From assembly GCA_025054735.1 (NCBI GenBank), contig JANWZG010000269.1:1-5457 (forward strand): DNA of 5,457 nt, given 5' to 3'. The stretch is from Cyanobacteriota bacterium (lineage in GTDB: Bacteria; Cyanobacteriota; Cyanobacteriia; SKYG9). The notes beneath the pieces were generated by a model, which searched no databases, had not been told where the DNA came from, and worked only from the letters and a program-made list of their open reading frames with translations. Shown in pieces: positions 5,356 to 5,457 of the stretch. How positions within the stretch are numbered: position 1 is the stretch's first letter; every line of letters starts with the position of its first letter. Position numbers and translations under genes: made by a program.

Positions 5356-5457
5356 GATTGTAAACCTTCTAGACGTTCGACAAAGCTTTTAGAAGATTTT
5401 CTGGAAGATCAATAAATTTACTGATGCCTGATGCTTGAAAAGCAAAAATACTCGTAT

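Noticed and set aside
5366..5395. Inverted repeat CTTCTA / TAGAAG near the right edge
   Set aside because: Six-base arms with a long loop and no T-tract; expected by chance in AT-rich DNA.

Overview
The window looks like chromosomal DNA of a cyanobacterium. Three perfect copies of the octamer GCGATCGC (HIP1, the cyanobacterial signature palindrome) lie at 557-564, 700-707 and 1233-1240. The main gene is a cyanobacterial-type AMIN-domain cell-wall amidase, and the transposase remnants resemble IS4-family elements common in cyanobacteria.

Layout. 1-298 (minus): first 99 codons of an unrecognised protein that runs off the left edge. 299-516: intergenic, with one small hairpin just after the amidase stop codon. 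517-2388 (minus): secreted N-acetylmuramoyl-L-alanine amidase with three AMIN-like modules, a proline-rich linker and a complete Amidase_3 catalytic domain. 2389-2670: mostly non-coding, with a weak candidate promoter for the amidase. About 2671-3207 (plus): C-terminal half of an IS4-family transposase ending in an 18-bp terminal inverted repeat (TIR). 3233-3411: three imperfect 36-bp repeats separated by 34 and 37 bp, a small degenerate CRISPR-like array with no cas gene in the window. 3415-4377 (minus): intact SPFH/stomatin-family membrane protein. 4378-4603: non-coding, with several small dyads. 4604-5280 (minus): a second, internally deleted copy of the same IS family with both TIRs, a premature stop, a changed catalytic Glu and a 25-bp tandem duplication. 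5320-5355: a fourth, isolated and more degenerate copy of the 36-bp repeat. 5356-5457: nothing recognised.

Interpretation. The left 2.4 kb is ordinary conserved chromosome (cell-wall hydrolysis). The right 3 kb is an accessory, decaying stretch. There an SPFH gene is bracketed by two IS remnants in opposite orientation, with CRISPR-like repeats beside both. The simplest reading is a former CRISPR array invaded by IS elements, rearranged and now degenerating. Intactness of the SPFH gene suggests it is still under selection. No complete new system with recognisable effector genes is visible. The most unusual signals are the split CRISPR-like relic and the deletion-derived, TIR-bearing IS copy.
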